This document shows positions 35,091 through 45,846 of a stretch of 64,000 nt of DNA, piece by piece; position 1 is the stretch's first letter; each line of letters begins with the position of its first letter. Under the pieces are notes generated by a model, which saw nothing but the letters and a program-made list of their open reading frames with translations, was not told where the DNA came from and did not search any database. The DNA comes from Bigelowiella natans CCMP2755 (Eukaryota; Cercozoa; Chlorarachniophyceae). Both the position numbers and the translations under genes were made by a program. The stretch spans positions 1 through 64,000 of the forward strand of contig ADNK01000407.1 of the NCBI GenBank assembly GCA_000320545.1, given 5' to 3'.

Positions 35091-35968
35091 CTCGCTTCAG
35101 TTGTGAATCCATGTATACGAAAGATGATGATATCTCAGAAACTTTGCAGACGTTTTAAATGGAATGTCGATCTTACAGGATGGCCCCACGATGAAGCCAA
35201 CGTTTAGTTCTTAAGGAGCAGTTGTGGAGCAGAAGCAAGACGCCCCATACCAGTTCAATCTCAATTAGCGCAATTTTAATCGTATTTGACACCACCCAAC
35301 CAAGTGCCAGCCTTCTTCCCCCATTCGTTTCGACCATTTGTGCGCCGAGAACTACTTTTTGTAGTCATTAGTGCATCTCTAGTAGAGTCAGCGCGCCCGA
35401 TCTTCACAAACTTGAGCAATCATTCGAACCAAGGTAATTCCACCTGAAATTTCCCTTGCCAAGACAAAAAACAAAACAATAAAAATGTCGGGAAGCCAGA
35501 GATTTGTGCTGCTTTTTGTCCACGGGGCAGCGTCATCCTAACTTCGATCTCACTTCAACGGCAGCTTTTAGGCAAATTCGTTCAAAACAGACCTTTGTGT
35601 CTGGGCATTTGGGCATTTGGGCATTGGAGGCATCTTCTAAACAACATATTTTCCACAAAAAAAAACGCCGATTTTTCGCAGAAAAGATCATATAAGAATA
35701 CGCGACAACACGTCTTCCTTGTCGCACATTTATTTAGATAAAATGAAAGCAGCGAAGTTACGATCTGAAAGTTCTTTGGGATTAGGATTTACGATTTTTT
35801 CGGGACAACCAATGCACATCTAAATGATATTCTTGATCATAGAATTTACGAAGTTTTCGGTACAATAAATGTCTAGATATTGTTGGTCAAATAATTTTAG
35901 ATATTTTTGGTATAATAAATGTCTATTAGCTTACTAGCGCCAGAGGTGGATTGACGCCACTAGGCCAG
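35091..35968. other. Head-to-head interval between the 7TM-like gene and the transporter
   Basis: It must contain the 5' exons of the minus-strand membrane gene (a possible exon near 35200 reads LASSWGHP). An imperfect AT-rich direct repeat is seen: TTTTTTCGGGACAAC / GTTTTCGGTACAATAAATGTCTA / TTTTTGGTATAATAAATGTCTA between 35790 and 35930. Few CTAG words. Confidence 0.45.
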
Positions 35969-36763
35969 ATGGACGGCGTCGAGGCCGTCGAAGACCCGCC
36001 CCTCTCCCCAAGACCATTGATTCCAGCCTCAGAATTGGGGGTTAGCGGTGACGTCGACGATGATGGTGATGGGGTCGTTGAGGGTTCCAGTCGTTTAAGT
36101 AGCATCAGAGCGAATTGCGGAAGAATTCTTAATGACAACTGCTCTGAGGCCCTCTACGTGGTAAGCGGCGACGATAAGAAAACCCAGTTATCATGCATGC
36201 ATGCGCTTAAACGCTCTTCGCTTAGGAGAGAGTTTTCAGACTTCCTTCTCCACAGTCCTTCGTTCCAATGATTATGGCATAGAGCGCATTGAGATTACCA
36301 CCTCGCCCCAGTGAATTATTAATCTGAAACAACTCCCCTACAGATCGCCTGGTTCACATGCAGCATTTTGTTCTCTCTTTACAACAAAGAAGTTTTAGGA
36401 GAGAAGGTAACGAAACAAAAGGAAAGGGGGAGGCAACAGTAGACGTGCATGCAGAAACACAAACACGCGAACGCAAACACGAGCACAAACACACAACACC
36501 TTGCTTTTATACTCCAGAACCTCAAGTTTCCTTGCCCCCTGCTGCTGACGTCGTCGAATTTTGTATGGCAATGGCTGGCGGCTGCCATCTTCGTGAAGAG
36601 CTACTCACGTGTTGGTCGCGTGATTTTCCTTCCTCATTTAGCGAGAAGAAGAAGAAGAAGAAGAAAAAGAAAAAGAAGGGGAAAATAGCAAGAGAAGAAG
36701 GAAGAGAGAAGAAAGCAATACGATTTGAAAATCATAAGGAGTGTATAATGCCACATTATCAGG

Positions 36764-36814
<51 letters not shown>

Positions 36815-39273
36815 CAATGCGTAGAATGTTATATGCAATGTGTATCCATAAAACATTTGTGTATGGGTGTGTGTTTCATTTATCATCATCATCATCATCA
36901 TCATCATCATTGCAGGATCCATTGTGCAGCGTTCTGTGCCTGAAATATCGTGGGAAACCTATGGTTGGACGACTTATTGTTCTTGTAGTAGTAGCAGTAG
37001 TTGTAGGGTGATGGGAAGGAATGATTGAGGGGAGAAGAGGCGTGTGGGAGGACAGAGTTTCGATGTTGAAGATGAGCATGAGTTTGATGAAACAACATAC
37101 AAACGGCTATTTGGCTGTGCGTGAACAGAACCCATGGAACGCAGAAAATTTGGAAGAGAGGGACACAATAACATAGTATTACACCTAAAAATTTTTCCTA
37201 TTACTTCGTGGTACTGTTGCTTGCGGTGATGGTCTGGTGTTGGTAAAGGATCGAAAGTGCTGCCATGCGCTATTGGACTCGCTCTGGTTGTTGTTGTTGT
37301 TGTTGTTGTTGCTGCTGCTGCTGCTGCTGACAATGATGATATTCTTATCAATAATGATGATGACGATGATGATGATGACAATGACGACGATCATGATCAT
37401 CAAGCGCATAGTTGTGGTCAAATTTGAACAACACCATCTAATTTGTTGCAAATCCTAATACACACACACACACACACACACACATACACACACATTCACT
37501 CATACAATATATTTATAGTACATTTGTGTGTGTGTGTGTGTGTGTGTAAGTATGTTATGTATCTTTAAATCAGGATATTGCATTGTCGAATCTCTCTCTG
37601 GTGCACGTTACCGGTTTTACACACACACACACACACGCACGCATGCACGCACGCACACTCACTCAGTCACAAATACATACACAGACACACATACACAGGA
37701 CCTGAGATGAGGATGTTGTCTATTGCTAGAGTGTGAGAATCACCCTTCCAACAGCATTGATAGAGTGTGCATTCGTTGATTCCGCAGTCTCATTCTACAC
37801 AATGGTCAAGGCGACAGCACCAATATTTGCCTTGGTAAATGTCTATGCACACACACACACATATATAAATAAATAAATAAATAAATAAATAAATATACAT
37901 GGAAATGTAAATATTATTGTGTGCGTGTACTGTGTCGTGATTCTGCTGCATTTTCGTCGATCATGCTTGTTTGTGCTTGAATAAAAAAGAAATTATGACA
38001 GCATCAACTGAATATTATTTCCCGGCACGAAAGGCCATCTCTTAGAACAAAGAATCACAATCTTTCCACTTGATTCACAAAACCAGAATTCGATAAATCG
38101 TTCCAGCTTTTTTGTAACTCTATTTAATTTTTGGGTTTCTTTGTGTTCCTGCTATTTTGGTTGGTTTCCCCGGGTAGTTTTTCGGCTTACTTATGGGCCT
38201 GGAGGAGCCCGACGCGAAGGTACATCTTAGAACCCTGGCCTACTACTTCGTCTAGTCAAACAACGAATAGATACTCTTGAGGAGGATTTCGTATCTTCTT
38301 CATCATGCGACAAGGAGAGCAAAAAAGGACACCGACCTCGTCACCACCACTATTATCTTGATCTTTGATGTCTTCCTTTGTGTCCCCAACTTTTGCAGGT
38401 GTTTGGCTCTGTAATTCTTATCGTTCTGGGCCTTTTCATGGCGACTCAGGTTGTTGATTGGCAATCTATCATCAATGCTAATATAAAAAAGATGATGACG
38501 CAAACTATCATTTCTATGGTAGTGGTAGTGGTGGTGGTGTGGTGGTGGCATTGCTGCTGAAAGACGTGTGGTAAATGTTACAGTCGTAGTCTACTTGTAG
38601 TAGGTAGTTATTGTACAAGAAACAAGTTGGTGTATATTGGCAAAAAATGGCTGCTGAGAGATTTGCTGTTAGATTCATAGACAGCCTCTTCCATGTGTCT
38701 TGTTGTCCTATGATCACACATCATCACCATCACCACCACATCGACGACATAACAATTACTTATGTATCAGGGGAACTCTGAGTTCAACATGACCGGATTC
38801 TTCCTTGTCTTCTTCGCGACAGTACTACTTATACTTGCACTAGTAGTCGCAGCAGAATTAGTAGTAGCGGTAGTAGCGGTGGTAGTGATAGTAGTGGTAG
38901 TAGTGGTATTAGTGGTAGTAGTAGTAGTAGTAGTAGTAGTAGCGATATGACGGTATTACCACAAACCTGCACCCCATCAGATCGGATTATGTTCACGTTA
39001 GATTCTGTTTATTATTCAGATAATCTCTGGCCTCCGTTGGAACCTTTTGCAGATTTTAGTGCAGGGAGAGGAGTCGCTCCCCACCCCGATGCACGTGTTG
39101 GAAGTCGTGGCCCCCATCTCAGGGGTAGGAGGAAAGGGAGGAAGAAGCGGCGGGGGGACAAGGGGGGAGGATGTCGCACCAGCATCGACAGCAGGAAAAA
39201 GAAGAAATAGAACAAGTGGAGATTAGCCGTGGCGAATAGAAGACAATAAATAGATAATAAACATGGATTAAAC

Positions 39274-39327
<54 letters not shown>

Positions 39328-40959
39328 TGTTTGTGTGTCCCTTGTTTCCTCCTTTTCTTCTCGCCTCTTCCCCTGTCGGCATAGGTACTGATATTGGTGT
39401 TATCACTGTTATTCGAGACCCCATGGGTAGCGAACTAACAAACTAACTAACAACAACATGACGACGTGTGCAGACAGAAAAATGAAGAAATAATTTTCAT
39501 GATAGTGATAGTAAGGGTGTTAATGATTATAGTAAGCTTACAGGATTCTTTTTCCTTTCCCTCCTCCTTTTCCTCCTCCTCCTCCTCCTCCTTTTCTACG
39601 TTTCCAATCGTTGTCATCGTTGTCATGTTCCCGTCTTTCCTTCTCTTTGCCACATAAATAATTCCATCTCGTCTTTCCTTCTCCTTGCCACATAAATGAT
39701 CCTCTTCTTCCTTCCCCAATATCTGGTCGGTTAATCACTCTCACTAGGATGGGGCACTGAACCCGTTCTTCGATTCTCTGAAGGGATGGGAGGATATATC
39801 TCTTCTCGGTAGTAAATACTACGAGCGCCGATTCCTCACGGGAATCATATGTGAATCAAAGCTTGCCCTTTTCATGATTGTAGTCACACAATATCATTGT
39901 TCTGTTGTTCCCTCGCGTTGTTGCTGCGTTTCAGTGACTATGGGCGGGTTCTTAGCTATAGGCCTCTCCCTTTCGAGTTTGTGCGTGCTCCAACGAACAA
40001 GGTGTGGCGGAGAGGACGGGCAGGAAGGGGGGGGGAAAGAAGAAGAAGGGGGCGAAGAAGAAGGGGGCATTTGAAGAAGGGGGCTATGGTTGAAACCACG
40101 TCGTCATGTTAAACCTTTGTGCACTTTTCTGGAAAGGTTCCATAAGCATATGCAGATATAATTCAATTTAATAAGTTAATAATCACGAGAACATCTAAGG
40201 CGACATACTAATGACTTTACCTTCTTCAACACGGACATCTAGTGTGCTGATGTTTATGGCTTTTGGGGCCCTCAAAGAAGTGTTAACCGTTTGCTTTTCT
40301 GGTATTGCTCTTTATATCTCTTATCTGCCTTTTTTTGCACACGCATGCTACACACAAATACACACACACATTAACATACATACATACACTCACAAAACTC
40401 ACCACTGCCCATCATCCATATTAATCGCCCTTCAGTACATCAATCCACTACTTTCCCCTCCCTCTTTCCTCATCCTCCTCTTCGTCCTCCTCCTCCTCCC
40501 AATCGCAGTGCTTATATACGGCGACGTAATAACAACAAATTCGGTGTTTGGAATGGTACTAGTCTTGATGGGCGTGGTTCTCTACAAATACCACAGGCAT
40601 AGTCGGTACGTGATCGGTATTGATAAGTAGTTTGTGGATCGATTTGCTTTTATATCCATCTTGGAATAACTTATGCCATTCGGTTGGAAAACTTCTGGAA
40701 CAACCGATTATTTAATCTCTTAATCGCGGCATGATTTTGTAAAATCAGGAGCCATCAGCATCAGGAAACTACAGAACTTAGTCCCTCCATACGTAACAAT
40801 GTCGCTTATGAGGTGGCCAGCAGTATTAATAGCGGCGTCAATGGCAGATCACCATCTTCCCAAGTCGTCAAAAAGGATAATAATGGCCCTCCAACCAATC
40901 CGATGGAAAAGAAATCGCTACTAGATCCGCAAAGCCGTACCAGTTTTGATGAGATGTAG
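35969..40959 (+). CDS. SLC35 / triose-phosphate-translocator-family transporter (SLC35C2-like)
   Basis: Multi-pass sugar-phosphate or nucleotide-sugar antiporter, probably Golgi or plastid. Exons: 35969-36160, 36344-36406, 36518-36608, 36916-36963, 37730-37834, 38178-38219, 38399-38449, 38771-38821, 39020-39124, 39385-39426, 39748-40001, 40243-40301, 40509-40605, 40749-40959 (TAG). Family motifs: SILFSLYNKEVLG, FPCPLLLTSSNFVWQW, VSFYTMVKATAPIFAL, FNMTGFFLVFFATIISGLRW, QRTSVLMFMAFGALKEVLT and IYGDVITTNSVFGM, with a hydrophilic C-terminal tail ending SRTSFDEM. The SFYTMVKA and SGLRW signatures match the SLC35C2 branch as I remember it. The 36963-37730 junction has a phase mismatch, so an exon may be missing or E4 end differently. 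The gene has about 470 codons. Confidence 0.92.
36767..36811. repeat. (TA)n microsatellite
   Basis: About 22 TA units in the transporter intron 36609-36915, near an (ATC)n tract at 36882-36910. Confidence 0.92.
38878..38942. repeat. (GTA)n-rich triplet repeat
   Basis: Interrupted GTA/GTG triplets within the transporter intron 38822-39019. They give long artefactual Val-rich ORFs. Confidence 0.85.
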
Positions 40960-40989
40960 CGTCGGTAGCAAATATGCTGCATTCATCAG

Positions 40990-41040
<51 letters not shown>

Positions 41041-42062
41041 TGTCAGTCACTAAACAACAAAATTTGCACGCATCATCATCCGCACACGCGTGCATCTCTA
41101 GATCTGCATGTCTAGACGTGCTAGCGTGGACCAGATGTGAGTGCAGCAGCAGCAACAACTCATGCACGCATCTAGACATCTTGCTGCGCACAATAGCAAC
41201 TGCTAGACTGGTTCAAAAATTTCGTCATGAAGATTCACTCGCCTCACCGGATGCACAAAATTTCTCTCACAATTGCGCGTAGCGCCTACAAGCAAGCCCG
41301 TGACAGTGTCCAGACCTAGAGACGTCAATCGAAAATGACTGCTTGAAAAGTCCATCACGTCATGCTAGCTAGCTAGCCTAGCACAGCTACAGGCAGCATG
41401 CATCGCATGCGAGCCAAAGCTAGCAAAGCGCGGTGGCAGCCTTTTCATGTTCCGGTTCACCCGTGCATTGATTCTAACATAACAAAGTGTCATTCTTTGG
41501 CAAATTTGAAGCATGTGACTTTGTTGAGCTGTCACCGCACTCTCACACAACCAGACCCAGAAACTAGCAGCCAAGCTAGCTGTCGATCTGACCAGGCGTG
41601 CTAGCGTGCTAGCGTGCTCTGCAACAACACAACGTTCAATGTTTTTGAATGATGTGCTAGGATACTTTTCTCGTCCGCTTCCTCCTTGCAATCGTGCTAT
41701 GTCACTTTCTCACAGCTCCAATCGTTCCACATGCGTCCCCGCCTGCTGTCTAGCTGTTCCCTCATCTCGTCTCATCCCGAGAGTTGCAAATGGTGGTCAC
41801 CCAGCTTCCCGAACATGTTGTAGCTAGAATCACGGGGATGTTTAATGTGCGACATGTTAGTTAGTTTGAATGTAGAAGAAAAAAGGAGATCTGGGAGGGC
41901 AGCAGCAGAGCAACAACAGCATTAGTTAGATCTAGTTGTTATTCTGTTCGCATCCTTAACAACAATAACAACAACAACAACAACACCCGCATTCGCCGGC
42001 TGCGGCTGCAACTCGTCTGCACAGGGCACCGAAGTGCTCCTTCCACTCGGATCGTTTGCCAC
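40960..42062. other. Intergenic with (GT)n and CTAG-rich island (about 41060-41830)
   Basis: A GT tract of about 23 units at 40992-41039, then CATCTCTAGATCTGCATGTC, ATGCTAGCTAGCTAGCCTAG (41362) and CGTGCTAGCGTGCTAGCGTG (41598). This is the only strong island between two genes on the same strand. Some open frames at 41370-41830 are not convincing. Confidence 0.6.
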
Positions 42063-43669
42063 ATGCACAACAGGGTGGATTCCGAGGCAGTACAGAGGAA
42101 GAGAAGAGATGCAAAACGGGGTTGTGAACATGCATTCGCGTTTCTCGGGGGGACTCAATACAACATGCCCCTTTCTTTTCTTACACGTTCATCAGGCACG
42201 AAGATTTCTTTGGACGGAATCTCGGAGGAGGAGCTCGGGAAAAGAATTTTTCAGGTAATAGCGTGGCATGAAGTGTGTCTATTTGTGCAGCCCTATAATT
42301 AATTTTTGCCAGATGGGTGAGATCGAGCTGAAGACCTCGCAGGAGATACGTCCTGCAATTATGGGAAATAAGTGAGGAACTGTTTATACAACTCAGTCTT
42401 TCACTCTCCCACACATTGATTATGTATTTCAGAAAGGTGTCCATAAAAGTTCGAACCCTAAATTCTGACTTCACATGTCCAATCTGCCTTGGAATCTTAC
42501 GGGATACAATGACGGTTATGGAATGTCTCCACCGCTTTTGTCGGGAGTGCATCGAGCTTTCGATCCGAATGGGGCAAAAACAGTGTCCTGCCTGCCGTAA
42601 GCTTCTTACCCTTCAACATAAAATTTGATGAAAGCCCGACTAATGATAAACATTCTTTCTCTCCTGTATTCCAGGTACAAGAGTTCCGTCTCGAAGGAAT
42701 TTGAGAAAGGACGAGTATTTTGACTCACTAATTGCCAAGATCTATCCCGACCTAGACAAGGTTTATAAACCCGTTTTTAGCGTTTTTAACCCTTGCCATA
42801 AGTCAACTCATCAGATCAGCGAATATAGACGTACCAAAATATGAATGCTGTAGGTATCCGAGGAAGAGGAAAACGAGATTAACCAACTCATATCGGAGCA
42901 CAACACTGGCGCATATATTGAAAGTGTGGAGCAAGGGTCAGCTTCTTTCTACCAACGAATGTAGTTCGACTCCATGTAAATTTACGCACTATACATAGGT
43001 GCAGGACGCAAGATTCTACACGAAGGACACGGGTTGAATTCACTGGGGGCGGAAATTCAAGACATGGTTCCAATAGGAAAGGGAAATCATTCCGAGGACG
43101 TCATGTCGCCAAGCCTAAAGTACCAGTTTGTTTTAATTTACTTCAAATAACTTAGTTCCCTAACGCCATTGTTGTTCAAAGGATATGAGGATTGGATTCC
43201 GCATGCAACCAAATGAAGATGCAAAGTATCCATTACCAAGATTGCAGACTAAGTCGCACAGCATATTCATTATCCTCCTTAATATTCTCATAACATTAAA
43301 CTTTTTTTATTTGCAGGTACTTACGTTGCTTAAGATCGGCCACAATCTCTCAGATGCAGTCTTACCTTAACATCAAATTCGAAAGAAAGGGTCCGTTCGA
43401 AATATCGTTAAGAAAAAATAGAAGGTGACTCCCTGTGATATCTGTTCCAATCAAGAAATTGAAAATCGTGTAATTACTTGTCGATCAGAATAATTTGCCA
43501 AGATCATCAAACGTTGGATGAAATTGCGAAAATGGCTGAAGGGTACACTGTGATTACACTTCATTCCTAAGCATCGAAGGCATAAATTATGTAATTTAGG
43601 GAGGATCTCGTGCTTGAGTACGCTTTACAGCGCAGAGATAGAAGTCAGGAAGGCGTATCGAAGGCATAA
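42063..43669 (+). CDS. RING-RAWUL E3 ubiquitin ligase (PRC1 RING1/RING2-like)
   Basis: Likely the catalytic E3 of a Polycomb repressive complex 1 that monoubiquitinates histone H2A. Ten exons join in phase to 329 aa: 42063-42254, 42313-42371, 42433-42596, 42675-42760, 42854-42936, 42999-43119, 43182-43252, 43317-43406, 43489-43542, 43600-43669. The RING (CPICLGILRDTMTVMECLH, RFCRECIELSIRMGQKQCPAC) keeps the C3HC4 ligands and is followed by TRVPSRRNLRKDEYFDSLIA, the arm typical of RING1/RING2. A basic linker leads to a RAWUL domain (RYLRCL-like YLRCLRSATISQMQSYL ... TLDEIAKM ... LVLEYALQRR), a ubiquitin-like fold that binds Polycomb partners. N-terminus before the RING is about 85 aa. The start codon is the first in-frame ATG. 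Confidence 0.93.
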
Positions 43670-44820
43670 TAAGGTTAAGAAATGTTCATGTTCTTAATCT
43701 TCGAGCCACATGTTCTGTTGTAATGTAGCAATAAATTGATACGTGATCGCATTGGACCCAAAACGTTGGTAGGTGTGTTCGACCGTGTCCTATCGGTACA
43801 TAGTACGTAGCTTGCCCTGGCACGCAGCATGGCGCATGTAGCATCGCATCGGCCAGTTCTAGCTCTGGAGCAACTGCTAGGATTGCAGAAGACTATAGGG
43901 ACTTATAAGACTTCTAGATTTGCACTAATCGACGAGATATCTACGATCGCGATGGCACGGTGCGGGCCACATCTACAGAAAATCACAAAATTTGAGCTTT
44001 TTGATGCGTCTAGCGTGGCCAATTGTTGCCAATGTTGCCATTTTTTTCAATGATTTCATTTCACAACATTGCGCTGCTCAAATGCATGAGCATGAGTGTG
44101 ACAAAATGCAAGTGCAGCGCACGCACAAGCATGCAAGGCTGTGCAATATGCCAAGCTAGACATGCTACACAGCATGAGCGATCGAGCAGCAGAGCTATAT
44201 AGCTAGCTAGCTAGCCTAGTAGCGAGAGCGCAGCTAGCTCTAGCTAGCTAGCTAGTTAGTAGAGCGCTAGAGCGCACGTACCAGCGTAATCTAGCAACAT
44301 ATAACGAACGACATCTAGACATCTAGATGTGCTACTGTATAGTATGGTTAGACGACAAGTATGTACTAGTGTAGATGGAATCAGCTGCACATAGTCAGCT
44401 ACGTACGTACATGTTTGACATTGCCCATCGTAGATTCCTATCCATCATTGCTACTAGTGCATGCAGACTTAACACAATGAGGAGTAGTCTTGAAGTGCAT
44501 GCGCATGAACCGTGCACATCTAGCTCAACAAACCACCATCATGCTAGCTAGCTAGCATGGTAGCATGTCTATGACATGTGTTAATATCTAGACATGTGTG
44601 CTCAGCTCTTCGCAAGTTCATTGTACATCATTTTCATCATTGCTGATCATCTACACATCTACAATTGGTGCAATCAACATAGACTGTCATTACACGTGTT
44701 GCTTGTAAAGAGGGACAGAATGTGGAAAATGCAGCGTTGGTTCACGTGATTGAGATTTATGAACACTAGAGAATATTTTCTAAGAGTAAATTGCATAGTG
44801 GCATTGCCTCCTCGTTAAAT
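43670..44820. other. Convergent intergenic gap with dense CTAG island (about 43780-44640)
   Basis: TATATAGCTAGCTAGCTAGC near 44195, CTAGCTCTAGCTAGCTAGCT near 44234, ACATCTAGACATCTAGATGT near 44312 and CATGCTAGCTAGCTAGCATG near 44540. One of the densest palindromic blocks in the window. No gene seen. Confidence 0.75.
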
Positions 44821-45318
44821 CTACTCGTCCTGCTTAGGAGGTTGGGGATAGAAGACAACATTTGGCTTCCCCTTCCTCTGGCGACAGTTTCCGTAGCTCT
44901 TTGCAAATCTCTTGCCTTTCTTGGTTCTCTTATCACCCCGACCGAATACTGCCACGTCACGCACCATTGCTCCTATAAAAGTTAATTTGGAAATGATACT
45001 AATTCTGCTCTCATATTTTTAAGATGTAAAGCTCTCTACAAACGCACCTCGAACTCCATACATTGGCACCGAGACGCTGTTCCTGCTCGCGACACCCAAT
45101 TCTAGTTCTGATCTTTGCGTCCCAGTGCTCCAAATAGCAGCTACAATTAGAATCACAGCTAGTACTGCAGCTGCAAGGGCAAAGAAGCTCCTATTGGGCT
45201 TCGTCGGGGCATGAAGGGTAGGGGTCGCAGCACCGTACATCATTTTGTGACGAGAGGGAAAGGAGCCGGGGTCGTCAACCGGGTATTGGCAGGGGAAACC
45301 GGAAGTACAATGTTTCAT
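44821..45318 (-). CDS. Plastid ribosomal protein bTHX (PSRP-4/S31 type) with targeting presequence
   Basis: Small-subunit ribosomal protein of bacterial-type ribosomes. Two exons, 45318-45048 and 44972-44821, join in phase to 140 aa. The C-terminal VFGRGDKRTKKGKRFAKSYG followed by NCRQRKGKP matches the bTHX/PSRP-4 core (GRGD-x2-T-x2-GK-R ... YG-x2-R-x-K). The N-terminal 90 residues contain a hydrophobic FFALAAAVLAVILIVAAIW after about 44 residues, then a polar Ser/Arg-rich stretch, consistent with a signal-anchor plus transit peptide to a complex plastid. The 44-residue leader before the hydrophobic part is unusually long, so translation may start at one of the two adjacent Met codons (residues 26-27). 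Mitochondrial targeting is less likely. Confidence 0.88.
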
Positions 45319-45846
45319 CTCCTCAAAACTCTCGAAGATCTGGGCCTTTGCGGCAATAACGTAGGGTCAAGCGCGTGACTTCTTTGAACATACATGGCCT
45401 TTTTGGAAAGTCTTTGTAAATTCTGAGGCGTTTTGCTACAAATTTCTGATATCTGAATCTCCAGGAATCTCCACACGTGATTAAGATCTTTCTCGGCACA
45501 GCATCAAGAAAATCAGAAAAGGCATCGTTTTAAAGAAAAGCGACAAGCATATGTGATTATATTCCAAAACCCAGTTGCCCTCATCTATCTGCAGTTACGA
45601 ATTCGGGAAACGGTCAGGCCCGAGGGGGGGTGAATGGAGATGCGTTGAGGATACCGTTGTCCGCACTTCACGGGGATTGTTCAGTATATATCTAGAAAGT
45701 TTCGCAAAGCGGTTGCAGAGGCAAGAGTGAGTAATTTTAGACGTTCGACAACTTCATGTTCGCCAACACTGCACTAACTTTTAATTCTCCTATCTTCGAG
45801 ATGTTTTCATTATCGCTTAATTGATTTTGAACCTCATGTACATTAG
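45319..45846. promoter_or_regulatory. Divergent promoter interval, bTHX / potassium channel
   Basis: 528 bp between the divergent start codons at 45318 (-) and 45847 (+). The sequence is mixed in composition with no CTAG island and no microsatellite, in contrast to the convergent gaps either side. ATTAG lies immediately before ATG 45847, so a 5' UTR intron is possible. Confidence 0.45.

Noticed and set aside
40211..40630. 139-aa ORF as a stand-alone membrane protein
   Set aside because: It runs through two transporter exons and the intron between them; splicing 40301 to 40509 restores the transporter-family motif KEVLT...IYGD in phase.
42416..42628. RING ORF as a short 70-aa protein
   Set aside because: The frame ends in an intron after CPAC; the donor at 42597 joins the next exon in phase and completes the RING1-like region.
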